A stretch of 5,362 bases of DNA, from contig JAGDAL010000347.1 of NCBI GenBank assembly GCA_017959525.1, forward strand, positions 1-5,362, in the 5' to 3' direction. A program made the position numbers and the translations under genes. Below, in pieces: positions 1-5,362 of the stretch; position 1 is the stretch's first letter, and every line of letters starts with the position of its first letter. The DNA is from Lachnospiraceae bacterium (lineage in GTDB: Bacteria > Bacillota > Clostridia > Lachnospirales > Lachnospiraceae). Below the pieces are notes generated by a model that made no database searches, was not told the origin of the DNA, and saw nothing but the letters and a program-made list of their open reading frames with translations.

Positions 1-830
1 AAGGTGGTAGGCTCCGTCAGGCACACCGTAAGCGTCGCCTTAAACAGACTATGGAAGCGCTCTTCCAGCGCCTTGGTCCGTTCCAGTAATAGATTCTCAT
101 CCGTTGTATCTACAACAGATACCAACACCATCTGGCTCTCTTCCCGGAAGAGAATGACGTTGCCATCATCTGCACTTCCACAGAGAATCTCGCCGTGAAT
201 ATTGGTGACGATAAAATCAAAGAGTTCCTGGCGAACGGTCTCAATATCCCGTTCCATCTCCGTTACTCTGGATATGACTAAGGTGTATGGGTGATTTGGA
301 TTCTGTGGTAAATCCAACCCTTTTAAATCTTCCTCCATCCGATTCGGTCGCAGACTGTCGTCCGATTCCAGACGATGGCGGAAGAAGCTTAAGCGCACCT
401 GGCGCATGTTGCTGACCAACCATTGGCCCTGATTCTCACTGGCTTTTTTCGACAGTTCCTCCCGGCGCTTGGCCACGATTTTCTGTAAGGTAGCTTCCAT
501 GATGACCGGATCGAATGGCTTCAACAAGTATTCCGATGCATGCAGTCGCACCGCATAGGTGGCGTAGTCGAATCGTTCGTGACTGGTAAGAAGAAGGAAC
601 TCGCCGTCCTGCTTCTGCTCCCGGAACCAGCTTAAGAGGTCGAGGCCACTGCCCTTGGGCATCTCGATATCGCTGATGACGATATCGATGGGATGCGCCT
701 CGATGATCTTCTTGGCGCCGGCAATGTTGTAGGCGGTGTACACCTCATCAATGCCCAGGCCCTTCCAATCCATATTTTGTTCAATGACCTCCACAGTGGT
801 GCGGTCGTCATCTACGATTACTACTCTCAT
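1..830 (-). CDS. YesN-type response regulator, 3' end cut off by the window edge
   Basis: This is the cytoplasmic output protein of the two-component pair with the kinase just upstream. 276 codons are visible; the frame has no stop and runs off the left edge. Residues 1-120 form a receiver domain: acidic pocket D7-D8-D9 after MRVVIV, phosphoacceptor D54 in SDIEMPKGSG, the switch residue T82 or S83 in LLLTSHE, and K104 in LLKPFD. Residues ~120-276 form a linker followed by the poorly conserved middle region usual in YesN-like proteins, with several hydrophobic strands. The family is normally about 500-540 residues and ends in two AraC-type helix-turn-helix motifs, so roughly half is missing here; that DNA-binding end is expected from the family, not seen. 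The ATG overlaps the kinase stop as ATGA, implying translational coupling. A GGAAG-like ribosome site lies about 10-12 nt upstream, inside the kinase gene. It likely activates nearby sugar-uptake or metabolic genes (inference). Confidence 0.93.
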   Translation of the reverse strand, partial: MRVVIVDDDRTTVEVIEQNMDWKGLGIDEVYTAYNIAGAKKIIEAHPIDIVISDIEMPKGSGLDLLSWFREQKQDGEFLLLTSHERFDYATYAVRLHASEYLLKPFDPVIMEATLQKIVAKRREELSKKASENQGQWLVSNMRQVRLSFFRHRLESDDSLRPNRMEEDLKGLDLPQNPNHPYTLVISRVTEMERDIETVRQELFDFIVTNIHGEILCGSADDGNVILFREESQMVLVSVVDTTDENLLLERTKALEERFHSLFKATLTVCLTEPTT

Positions 831-2548
831 AAAACCAATTCTTCCTTCTTACTCTCGGCCAATTCGTTCACCGTCACGGCCGGGATGTCAAAGATATTCA
901 AACAGCCATGGGGCTGTACATTCTCAATGGTAAAGAGGCCTTCCTCTTCGTACATGAGCGTCAACATCCGACGGATGCTCCACAATCCAACACGGGTGCC
1001 ATCTGCACTGGCCGCCCCCTTCGGGTTGGCAAAATCGGATAACACGCCTTCCGGATATCCGCCACCGTCGTCTTCGATTTCTAAGTGAAGATACTTCTTC
1101 CCATCCCGTTCTTCCTCTCGGGCAGAGATTAAGATGGTGAGAGTCTTGCCTACTTCCACCGCGTACTTGTACTCGTTCTCGATGATGGTATGAATCATGA
1201 GCTGCGGAATCTTCCATTCCATCAGCTCGTCCGCAATCTGCGTATAGTAGAAGACGCAGCCCGGGTATTTTAACTCCTGCATCTCAAAGTAATTCTTCAC
1301 GTGGCGAATCTCCTCCGCCAGCGTTACCGTGTGCAGGCCCGCCTTGAACATGTAGCGCACGTTCTTGGAGAGGGCGTCGATGTATTCCTGAATCTCCGTA
1401 TTTTTCTGCTGCATGCTAAGTCCCGAAATAGTGGTTAGCGCATTTAAGAAAAAGTGGGGACGAATCTGTAATCGAATGGCACGAAGCTCCATCTCACTTA
1501 AAGAAATCTGCTTCTCGTAGGTCGCGATTTTTAACTCCATGACCTCGTCCATCAGGTCATTGAAAGTATTTTTCAACATGGTAAATTCCAAGGTCTCATA
1601 GGCATCCGCAATTCGAATATCCAGATTCCCTGCCTGCATGCGACGCATGTGATCCTGAATGGACTCCATGGGCAAAAGCACTGCACGTCGGATATAGCGA
1701 ATGATAAGCGTTGCCATGATGACCGTCAAGAGGGCCATAAGGAACAGCACCACATAACCGTATCGGATCTGGTAAATCAATCCCTGTCGGGTGGCTACCG
1801 AATAGATCTGCAGACCGTCGATGGTATCCCGCAATTCTACGTTGTAGCCGGAGATACTGATATCGCTAATCTTGCCGCCTACCTCCGCAGCCACCAGGTC
1901 CCCGTTCACGCCACAGATGGTGCCGTTCTCATCCGTTACCACCACATCCAAATCCCGGATGTGCTCTCCGGCGTCCGTTCCCATCAGCTTGTCCAGGGAG
2001 ATAAAAATACCGGCACTCCAGCCTTGCCATGCGTACATTCGATAGACGTAGTCCTCGCCACCAAGGGAGGTCACACTCCACATGGAGCTATGGCCGTCCA
2101 CCGCTGCATCCAACATATGGGCACGAATGGCTTCCTTGAATTCGTAAGTAACACTACCATCATAACTCTCCAGGCAGGTATCATAGGCACTGGCTGCTAC
2201 TACCAAAGCATCGAAGTTATTGTCCGTTGCAATCTCGTTCTGCAACAGGTTCAAGGTTCGCACAGAAGCGTAGAAGCGATTCTCCTCGGAGGACGCCTGC
2301 AAGAGACGTAAGTCCGAATTGTCGTAGACGATGCGCCCTAGGATTTTGTCTCCATCCTGCAACACATCCTCCACCGCTCCGGTATACAGGTTCATATAAT
2401 TAGTGACCATCTGCCCGGTGGTACTCTCCGCCGCCCGCAGGACGACCCATACCACCACATTCAGTAGCACCAGCAGTACTACGACTTGTGTGATCAACAA
2501 TGCAATTGTCTTTTTTATAAATGATGTTTGTTTTTCCATATGGACCAT
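827..2548 (-). CDS. YesM/LytS-type membrane sensor histidine kinase with cache-like sensor domain
   Basis: A 573-residue sensor kinase that should phosphorylate the regulator starting inside its stop codon. Order of parts: a short basic cytoplasmic N-terminus; membrane helix 1 at ~14-37; an extracytoplasmic domain of about 225 residues (~38-262) whose two-part pattern (SAGIFISLDKLMG near 178-190, VVVTDENGTICGV near 202-214) resembles a double cache ligand domain; membrane helix 2 at ~264-286; a HAMP-like segment to ~340; the His_kinase box with H365 in QIRPHFFLNAL; and an ATP-binding domain with N-box IIENEYKYA (E457, N458), G1 box EDDGGGYPEG (492-501) and G2 box RVGLWSIRRML (519-529). The box residues differ from the commonest YesM consensus (NPHFLYN, ENAIKHG), but the key H, E, N, D and G are all present. 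The start at 2548 was chosen because AGGA lies 10 nt upstream; a second in-frame ATG at 2539 has no comparable site. The AGGA and the ATG both lie in the palindromic element at 2540-2584. The ligand cannot be told from sequence; a sugar or sugar-binding protein fits the context. Confidence 0.93.
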   Translation of the reverse strand: MVHMEKQTSFIKKTIALLITQVVVLLVLLNVVVWVVLRAAESTTGQMVTNYMNLYTGAVEDVLQDGDKILGRIVYDNSDLRLLQASSEENRFYASVRTLNLLQNEIATDNNFDALVVAASAYDTCLESYDGSVTYEFKEAIRAHMLDAAVDGHSSMWSVTSLGGEDYVYRMYAWQGWSAGIFISLDKLMGTDAGEHIRDLDVVVTDENGTICGVNGDLVAAEVGGKISDISISGYNVELRDTIDGLQIYSVATRQGLIYQIRYGYVVLFLMALLTVIMATLIIRYIRRAVLLPMESIQDHMRRMQAGNLDIRIADAYETLEFTMLKNTFNDLMDEVMELKIATYEKQISLSEMELRAIRLQIRPHFFLNALTTISGLSMQQKNTEIQEYIDALSKNVRYMFKAGLHTVTLAEEIRHVKNYFEMQELKYPGCVFYYTQIADELMEWKIPQLMIHTIIENEYKYAVEVGKTLTILISAREEERDGKKYLHLEIEDDGGGYPEGVLSDFANPKGAASADGTRVGLWSIRRMLTLMYEEEGLFTIENVQPHGCLNIFDIPAVTVNELAESKKEELVL

Positions 2549-2584
2549 TTTATATGGTTCCTGGGGACGGGGTCAATGGTCCAT
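2540..2584. repeat. 45-bp palindromic element with perfect 10-bp inverted ends
   Basis: The plus strand begins ATGGACCATT (2540-2549) and ends AATGGTCCAT (2575-2584), exact reverse complements, around a 25-nt centre with a G-rich core TGGGGACGGGG (2562-2572). It fills the gap between the oxidoreductase stop (2588-2586) and the kinase, with one base (2585) left over, and it reaches 9 bp into the kinase gene. The GGGGAC/GTCCCC core recalls the short palindromes (REP-like or miniature elements) scattered in many Firmicutes genomes, but that is a resemblance from memory. Only one copy lies in this window, so being repetitive is unproven. In the minus-strand transcript the presumed ribosome site AGGA falls in the loop and the kinase ATG in the 3' arm, so the fold could limit translation of the kinase. 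The asymmetric centre and lack of a following U-run argue against a terminator. Confidence 0.6.
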
Positions 2585-2585
2585 C

Positions 2586-3557
2586 TTATTCCTCGCCCGG
2601 GTACACAAGGCCCCAGTCTTTTCGAATGCCATCCATCAGCTCCATCATGTAGACGGTCTCTGCCAGTGGCATGGAATCGCTCTGCAACTTGCCCTCCTCC
2701 AGGCAGCGCTTTGCTTCTAAAAATTCATATTCATATCCGGTAATCTGCGCCGGAACGTCTTTTTTCTCAATGAGGTTATCGTTCGTATCATAGATTTCGA
2801 TGCACTCCGGATTGTTGATGTTCTCTACGATCACGTAGCCCTTATCGCCGTAGAAGATGCCCTTCCGGTCAGAGCGAACGAAGATGCCGTGGGTCAAAAC
2901 CGCCATGGTTCCGTCCTTGTAAGTCACCGTAATGGACTCCTGTCCGTCCACGCCGCGATCCGTCATCTGTACGGTGGACTCGATGCGCTCAATGTCCTTG
3001 CCCAAGTGCATCAACATAAAATTGATACCGTATACGCCCACATCCAACAATGCACCGCCGGCCAATGCAGGGTCTACGATGCGCGCCTTATGGTCAATGA
3101 CGTAGGACAGGTTGGCGGTCATCATCTTCACATTTCCGATGACACCGCTGGCAAGCACCTCATTGATCATGTTGCGGGACGGCATGTAGCGCGGCCAAAT
3201 CGCCTCTGTCACAAAGACCTGCTCCTTGGTTGCCAGTTCTGCAATCTCTCTTGCCTGCTTCGCGTTCACCGTAAAAGATTTCTCGCACAACACCGGCTTG
3301 TGGGCGCGGATACACATCTTCATGCATTCATAGTGATGGGAATGTGGGGTTGCGATGTACACAAGCTCCACTTCCGGGTCCTGTAATAATTCTTCATAGC
3401 TTCCGTATGCCTTGGCAAAGCCATGCTCACTGGCAAATGCCTGGGCCTTCTCCAGTGTTCTGGATGCGATGGCGTAGCACTCAGCTTCTGCCATGGCACG
3501 CAGTGTATTCGAAATAACTTCTGCAATTCTTCCGGCTCCTAAAATTCCTACCTTCAT
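2586..3557 (-). CDS. Gfo/Idh/MocA-family NAD(P)-dependent oxidoreductase (dihydrodiol/xylose dehydrogenase-like)
   Basis: A 323-residue cytoplasmic dehydrogenase of normal family length. Residues 1-~120 form the Rossmann fold: the glycine-rich nucleotide loop GILGAGRIA (4-12), a basic SRT after the second strand (32-34) and the YIATPHSHH segment (67-75). The catalytic lysine is K93 in CEKSFT; most relatives have EKP, so P94 is serine here. EAIWPRYMPS (118-127) matches the EA-W-R-P pattern typical of dimeric dihydrodiol and D-xylose dehydrogenases, and LLDVGVYGI (170-178) carries the D172-x-G174-x-Y176 motif. The C-terminal half is the substrate-binding and dimerisation sheet domain. The family oxidises or reduces sugars, polyols or their phosphates; the exact substrate cannot be read here. 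The start at 3557 was chosen because AGGAGGG lies 6 nt upstream and the Rossmann strand begins at once; an in-frame ATG at 3584 would add nine unconserved residues across that ribosome site. It is followed by the YesM/YesN pair, suggesting one carbohydrate operon. Confidence 0.92.
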   Translation of the reverse strand: MKVGILGAGRIAEVISNTLRAMAEAECYAIASRTLEKAQAFASEHGFAKAYGSYEELLQDPEVELVYIATPHSHHYECMKMCIRAHKPVLCEKSFTVNAKQAREIAELATKEQVFVTEAIWPRYMPSRNMINEVLASGVIGNVKMMTANLSYVIDHKARIVDPALAGGALLDVGVYGINFMLMHLGKDIERIESTVQMTDRGVDGQESITVTYKDGTMAVLTHGIFVRSDRKGIFYGDKGYVIVENINNPECIEIYDTNDNLIEKKDVPAQITGYEYEFLEAKRCLEEGKLQSDSMPLAETVYMMELMDGIRKDWGLVYPGEE

Positions 3558-3563
3558 GGGTAA

Positions 3564-3570
3564 CCCTCCT
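3564..3570 (-). promoter_or_regulatory. Strong ribosome binding site AGGAGGG for the oxidoreductase
   Basis: A near-perfect match to the anti-Shine-Dalgarno complement, 6 nt before the ATG at 3557. It decides the start, because the upstream in-frame ATG at 3584 has no such site and would read through this one. It is the strongest ribosome site in the window and predicts efficient translation of the oxidoreductase relative to the coupled genes downstream. Confidence 0.85.
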
Positions 3571-3596
3571 GCTATTTTCAACAATCACTGTAACAA

Positions 3597-3613
3597 GGTG
3601 TGCTTTTCACACC
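3597..3613 (-). other. Small hairpin in the oxidoreductase leader
   Basis: The minus strand reads GGTGTG-AAAAG-CACACC, a perfect 6-bp stem with a 5-nt loop. It lies a few nucleotides after the start expected from the -10 box at 3629-3624 and about 40 nt before the start codon. There is no long U-run after it, only TTGTT, so it is not a convincing intrinsic terminator. It could be an mRNA-stabilising 5' hairpin or, as DNA, a regulator site. Function is unknown. Confidence 0.4.
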
Positions 3614-3623
3614 ATCCATTTAC

Positions 3624-3652
3624 ATTATACGTACGTTTGTCTAAAGATTCGA
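3624..3652 (-). promoter_or_regulatory. Likely sigma-A promoter for the oxidoreductase operon
   Basis: The minus strand has a perfect -10 box TATAAT at 3629-3624. With a 17-nt spacer the -35 position (3652-3647) reads TCGAAT, only a 3/6 match to TTGACA, so the promoter may need an activator. The palindrome ACGTACGT (3629-3636) overlaps the upstream edge of the -10 box and could be a regulator half-site or chance. The predicted start near 3617 gives a ~60-nt leader before the ATG at 3557. The 115-bp gap around it is the only non-trivial intergenic space in the window, which supports a promoter here. Confidence 0.5.
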
Positions 3653-3672
3653 CTAAATTTTCCCACAGGGTT

Positions 3673-4314
3673 TTACTTTTCATGTTTTAGATAGAATATC
3701 GCAAGCTGTGTACGGTCTCTTAGATTCAATTTTTCCAAGACGGTGGAGAGATAATTTCGAACCGTTCCCTCGGACAGGAACAGCTTCTGTGCAATTTCCT
3801 TGTTGGAGAATCCCTCTGCCACCAACTGGATGACTTCGTATTCTTTTTCTGAAATTCCATACTGGCGGTAGTCAAACCGATCTTCTTGATTCATCTGCGT
3901 CATCAAGGTCGGCAGTTTGTCAATAACCGCACCACCGAATACGCTCTGCCCATCCATTGCCGCATGAAGAGCGGCTGGAAGTGACTTGTAATCCTGTTTT
4001 AAAAGATATCCTTTGACCCCCAGCTTTAAGGCTTTCACAATATACTCATCATCGGAGAACGTCGTTAAAAACAAAATGGTTGCATCTCGATGCTTGTCCA
4101 AGATGGCTTCTGCCGCCTCCAAACCATTCATATCTGCCATACGAATATCCATCAGCAACAGATCCGGTTGCAGTTCATCATAGAGCGCAATCGCTTCTCG
4201 GCCACTTCCACCCTGGCCCACAATCTCAAAATCCGGTTCCTTGGAAATGATCAATTCCAAAGACATGGTAATCAATTGGTCATCATCAATCAGTAAAATC
4301 TTTTTGTTCTCCAT
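3673..4314 (-). CDS. NarL/LuxR-family response regulator
   Basis: A complete 213-residue DNA-binding response regulator, the usual length for the NarL family. Receiver domain at ~4-120: acidic pocket D10-D11-D12 in LLIDDDQ, phosphoacceptor D56 in LLMDIRM, switch T84 in LFLTTF, and K106 in GYLLKQD. The LuxR-type helix-turn-helix is at ~150-210: ISEKEYEVIQLVAEGFSNKE, then IAQKLFLSEGTVRNYLSTVL with the recognition helix around 181-193. One oddity is that the loop after D56 reads DIRMADMNG: the nearly invariant proline of the MP-x-M/G motif is alanine at A60 (codon GCA). The start at 4314 was chosen because GAGGGG lies 8 nt upstream and the receiver strand starts at once; an in-frame ATG at 4371 would run 53 bp into the kinase gene. 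The ATG lies 4 nt after the kinase stop, so the two are translationally coupled partners. Its targets are unknown; family members next to ABC transporters often control them. Confidence 0.95.
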   Translation of the reverse strand: MENKKILLIDDDQLITMSLELIISKEPDFEIVGQGGSGREAIALYDELQPDLLLMDIRMADMNGLEAAEAILDKHRDATILFLTTFSDDEYIVKALKLGVKGYLLKQDYKSLPAALHAAMDGQSVFGGAVIDKLPTLMTQMNQEDRFDYRQYGISEKEYEVIQLVAEGFSNKEIAQKLFLSEGTVRNYLSTVLEKLNLRDRTQLAIFYLKHEK

Positions 4315-4318
4315 ACCA

Positions 4319-5362
4319 TTATCCCCTCGCATTCGTAATTGGCAGTCTTGCAAACACCGTAAATCCATCATTTATATAGAAATAGGCTTCCCCCCCTAAG
4401 GAATTCGCTCTATTTCGAATATTGGTCAATCCAATGCCATCGTATCCTTCGGTAGAAATTCGCGTTTTTTCCTTCTCTGTCAATGTTCCATTGTCCGTGA
4501 TGGAAATTGTTGCAAAACTATAATTCTGGTGGAGAATTACCGATACCGTATCTCCATTGGAATGCTTTGTAATATTGGTCACTGCCTCTTTTAGGATTCC
4601 AATGATAGACAGTTTCACCTCGGTTGGAAGTGTCTCCTCCAAATCCAATTCAGTATTCACCGTAAAAGTATGCAACTCTCTAAGAATATCCTGTATATTT
4701 TTCTCCAGATCAATGGAGTCGTCATGTAAATCATGTACGGAGCTTCTCATTTTCTCCATGGATTCATCCAAAGTATCCGATAGCATCGCCAGTTGCGGTC
4801 CTATCGTCTCATCCTTGTTCACAGTTATAATTGCCCCTAAAAGCAGGATTGCCCTGGACAGAAGATGTCCCACATTATCGTGAATATCTCTGGCTATTCG
4901 ATTTCGTTCTGCCAAAGTTGCCAAATGAACCTGCTGATCCTGTTCCATAAGTAGCGCCTGGTTTTTACTCTTTAGCATCTCCTCTAATTCGATACTATCA
5001 TCCCTGGTCTTATGCAACCCACTTTGGTAGATTGTCATTTTGTCATAGAGGTCCATGGATACCACTGTAAAAATTGCAAGAATCACCAATGCCACAATCT
5101 TGACAGTAAGTCCATCTCTCTCCATTCGAGTGAGGAAAACTAATGAAAACAGAAAAGGAAGCAATGTGAACAGATACTGAGAAACTTTCTTGTTTACAAT
5201 CAGATATTGCTCGTTCATAAATCTGTCGCCACCATTATATACAGTCTGAATATCGTTGTAAAACTGAATACCGGTAAGAATGATGGTCATTCCAATGACA
5301 TTGGCAACAAAAAAACCTATAAACTGTGGCAAACTGATGTGTTGCCTGAGTAGTTTCCAAAC
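4319..5362 (-). CDS. NarL-type sensor histidine kinase (HisKA_3), 5' end beyond the window; permease-like N-terminus
   Basis: 347 residues are visible and the frame stays open to the right edge, so the true start is probably just outside. Counting from the first visible codon: hydrophobic helix at ~14-32, short loop, helix at ~62-77, helix at ~87-103, then a charged, probably coiled linker at ~110-148. The HisKA_3 box ERNRIARDIHDNVGHLLSRA carries the phosphoacceptor H161 (codon 4882-4880). The ATPase domain has N-box LKEAVTNITKHS (E259, N263, H267), G1 box ITDNG (288-292) and G2 box GIGLTNIRNRA (309-319). It should phosphorylate the regulator encoded 4 nt downstream. TTG at 5332 is not a convincing start. 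ATG at 5218 with GGTGG 10 nt upstream is a possible internal start giving 299 residues and a two-helix kinase. Residues 1 to ~61 resemble an FtsX-like permease, suggesting a fusion. There is no large sensor domain, so it may sense at the membrane or through a transporter. Confidence 0.9.
   Translation of the reverse strand, partial: VWKLLRQHISLPQFIGFFVANVIGMTIILTGIQFYNDIQTVYNGGDRFMNEQYLIVNKKVSQYLFTLLPFLFSLVFLTRMERDGLTVKIVALVILAIFTVVSMDLYDKMTIYQSGLHKTRDDSIELEEMLKSKNQALLMEQDQQVHLATLAERNRIARDIHDNVGHLLSRAILLLGAIITVNKDETIGPQLAMLSDTLDESMEKMRSSVHDLHDDSIDLEKNIQDILRELHTFTVNTELDLEETLPTEVKLSIIGILKEAVTNITKHSNGDTVSVILHQNYSFATISITDNGTLTEKEKTRISTEGYDGIGLTNIRNRANSLGGEAYFYINDGFTVFARLPITNARG
4323..4328 (-). 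promoter_or_regulatory. Ribosome binding site GAGGGG for the NarL-type regulator
   Basis: GAGGGG lies inside the last codons of the upstream kinase gene, 8 nt before the ATG at 4314. It fixes that start over the in-frame ATG at 4371. Its place inside the kinase reading frame implies that translation of the regulator depends on ribosomes finishing the kinase. Confidence 0.75.
5181..5362 (-). other. Segment resembling the N-terminus of an FtsX-like ABC permease, in frame with the kinase
   Basis: The visible residues 1 to ~61 start VWKLLRQHISLPQFIG and continue through a membrane helix (FFVANVIGMTIILTG) to QFYNDI, a GGDRF turn and YLIVNKKVS. WKLLR-x-HIS-x-PQ near the N-terminus, the helix, QFY-D and the later IV-KKVS are, as I recall, the pattern at the very start of FtsX-like permeases of Clostridia and Bacteroidia. 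The part after ~62 (QYLFTLLPFLF) looks like the normal start of a two-helix NarL-type kinase. No stop or frameshift separates them. It could be a true fusion, the scar of a deletion between a permease gene and the kinase, or a family-specific kinase head that merely resembles the permease. The call rests on recalled similarity. Confidence 0.45.

Noticed and set aside
1649..2311. A 220-codon open frame on the plus strand, antisense to the YesM-type kinase.
   Set aside because: It lies wholly inside a clearly coding kinase gene, has no recognisable ribosome site or domain, and its residue mix (many H, Q and G) is typical of the complement of a real frame.
2540..2584. The palindrome as a transcription terminator for the oxidoreductase gene.
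   Set aside because: The loop is long (25 nt), no U-run follows the 3' arm, and the next gene begins inside the structure.
2889..3386. A 165-codon plus-strand open frame antisense to the oxidoreductase.
   Set aside because: It is a shadow of the well-supported dehydrogenase frame; histidine-rich, with no motif and no ribosome site.
3558..3584. Upstream in-frame ATG at 3584 as the start of the oxidoreductase.
   Set aside because: It would translate through the AGGAGGG site and add nine residues before the Rossmann strand; the ATG at 3557 has ideal spacing.
3640..3672. Possible intrinsic terminator after the NarL-type regulator (CCC-TGT-GGG followed by AAAATTT, and GTC...GAC further on).
   Set aside because: The stems are only 3 bp or contain mismatches, and no real U-run follows on the minus strand.
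4315..4371. Upstream in-frame ATG at 4371 as the start of the NarL-type regulator.
   Set aside because: It would overlap the kinase gene by 53 bp and add 19 residues not expected before a receiver domain; GAGGGG points to 4314.
5330..5332. TTG at 5332 as the kinase start.
   Set aside because: The frame stays open for ten more codons to the edge, and those residues (WKLLRQHIS) belong to the same recognisable N-terminal pattern.

Overview
The window looks like a piece of a Clostridia (Bacillota) chromosome, most plausibly Lachnospiraceae. The grounds are the protein families (a YesM/YesN-type two-component pair and a NarL-type sensor/regulator pair), Shine-Dalgarno sites such as AGGAGGG and GAGGGG, moderate base composition, and tight head-to-tail packing with 4-bp overlaps or gaps. 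The lineage call rests on recalled family resemblance, not on a search. All five genes lie on the minus strand, so they are transcribed from right to left.

Region by region, in transcription order. (1) 5362-4319: a NarL/DesK-class sensor histidine kinase, open at the right edge. Its first ~60 visible residues look like the N-terminus of an FtsX-like ABC-transporter permease, not of a kinase. (2) 4314-3673: its partner, a NarL/LuxR-type response regulator, starting 4 nt after the kinase stop. (3) 3672-3558: a 115-bp intergenic region with a perfect TATAAT -10 box on the minus strand, a 6-bp leader hairpin and a strong ribosome binding site. (4) 3557-2586: a Gfo/Idh/MocA-family NAD(P)-dependent oxidoreductase of the dihydrodiol/xylose-dehydrogenase type. 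(5) 2584-2540: a 45-bp palindromic element with perfect 10-bp inverted ends. It fills the gap to the next gene almost exactly and contains that gene's presumed ribosome binding site and start codon. (6) 2548-827: a YesM-type membrane sensor kinase with a large extracytoplasmic domain. (7) 830-1: a YesN-type response regulator, overlapping the kinase by 4 bp (ATGA). Its C-terminal DNA-binding domain lies beyond the left edge.

How they may work together (inference): the YesM/YesN pair with a sugar-type oxidoreductase immediately upstream suggests a carbohydrate-sensing operon started by the promoter near 3630. The NarL-type pair to the right is a separate unit that usually controls ABC exporters or envelope-stress genes. 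The permease-like head on its kinase suggests such a transporter stood, or stands, next to it. The right part (about 3600-5362) is visibly more A+T-rich than the left, in line with two modules of different history. No RNA genes, CRISPR arrays, transposases or strong intrinsic terminators were seen.
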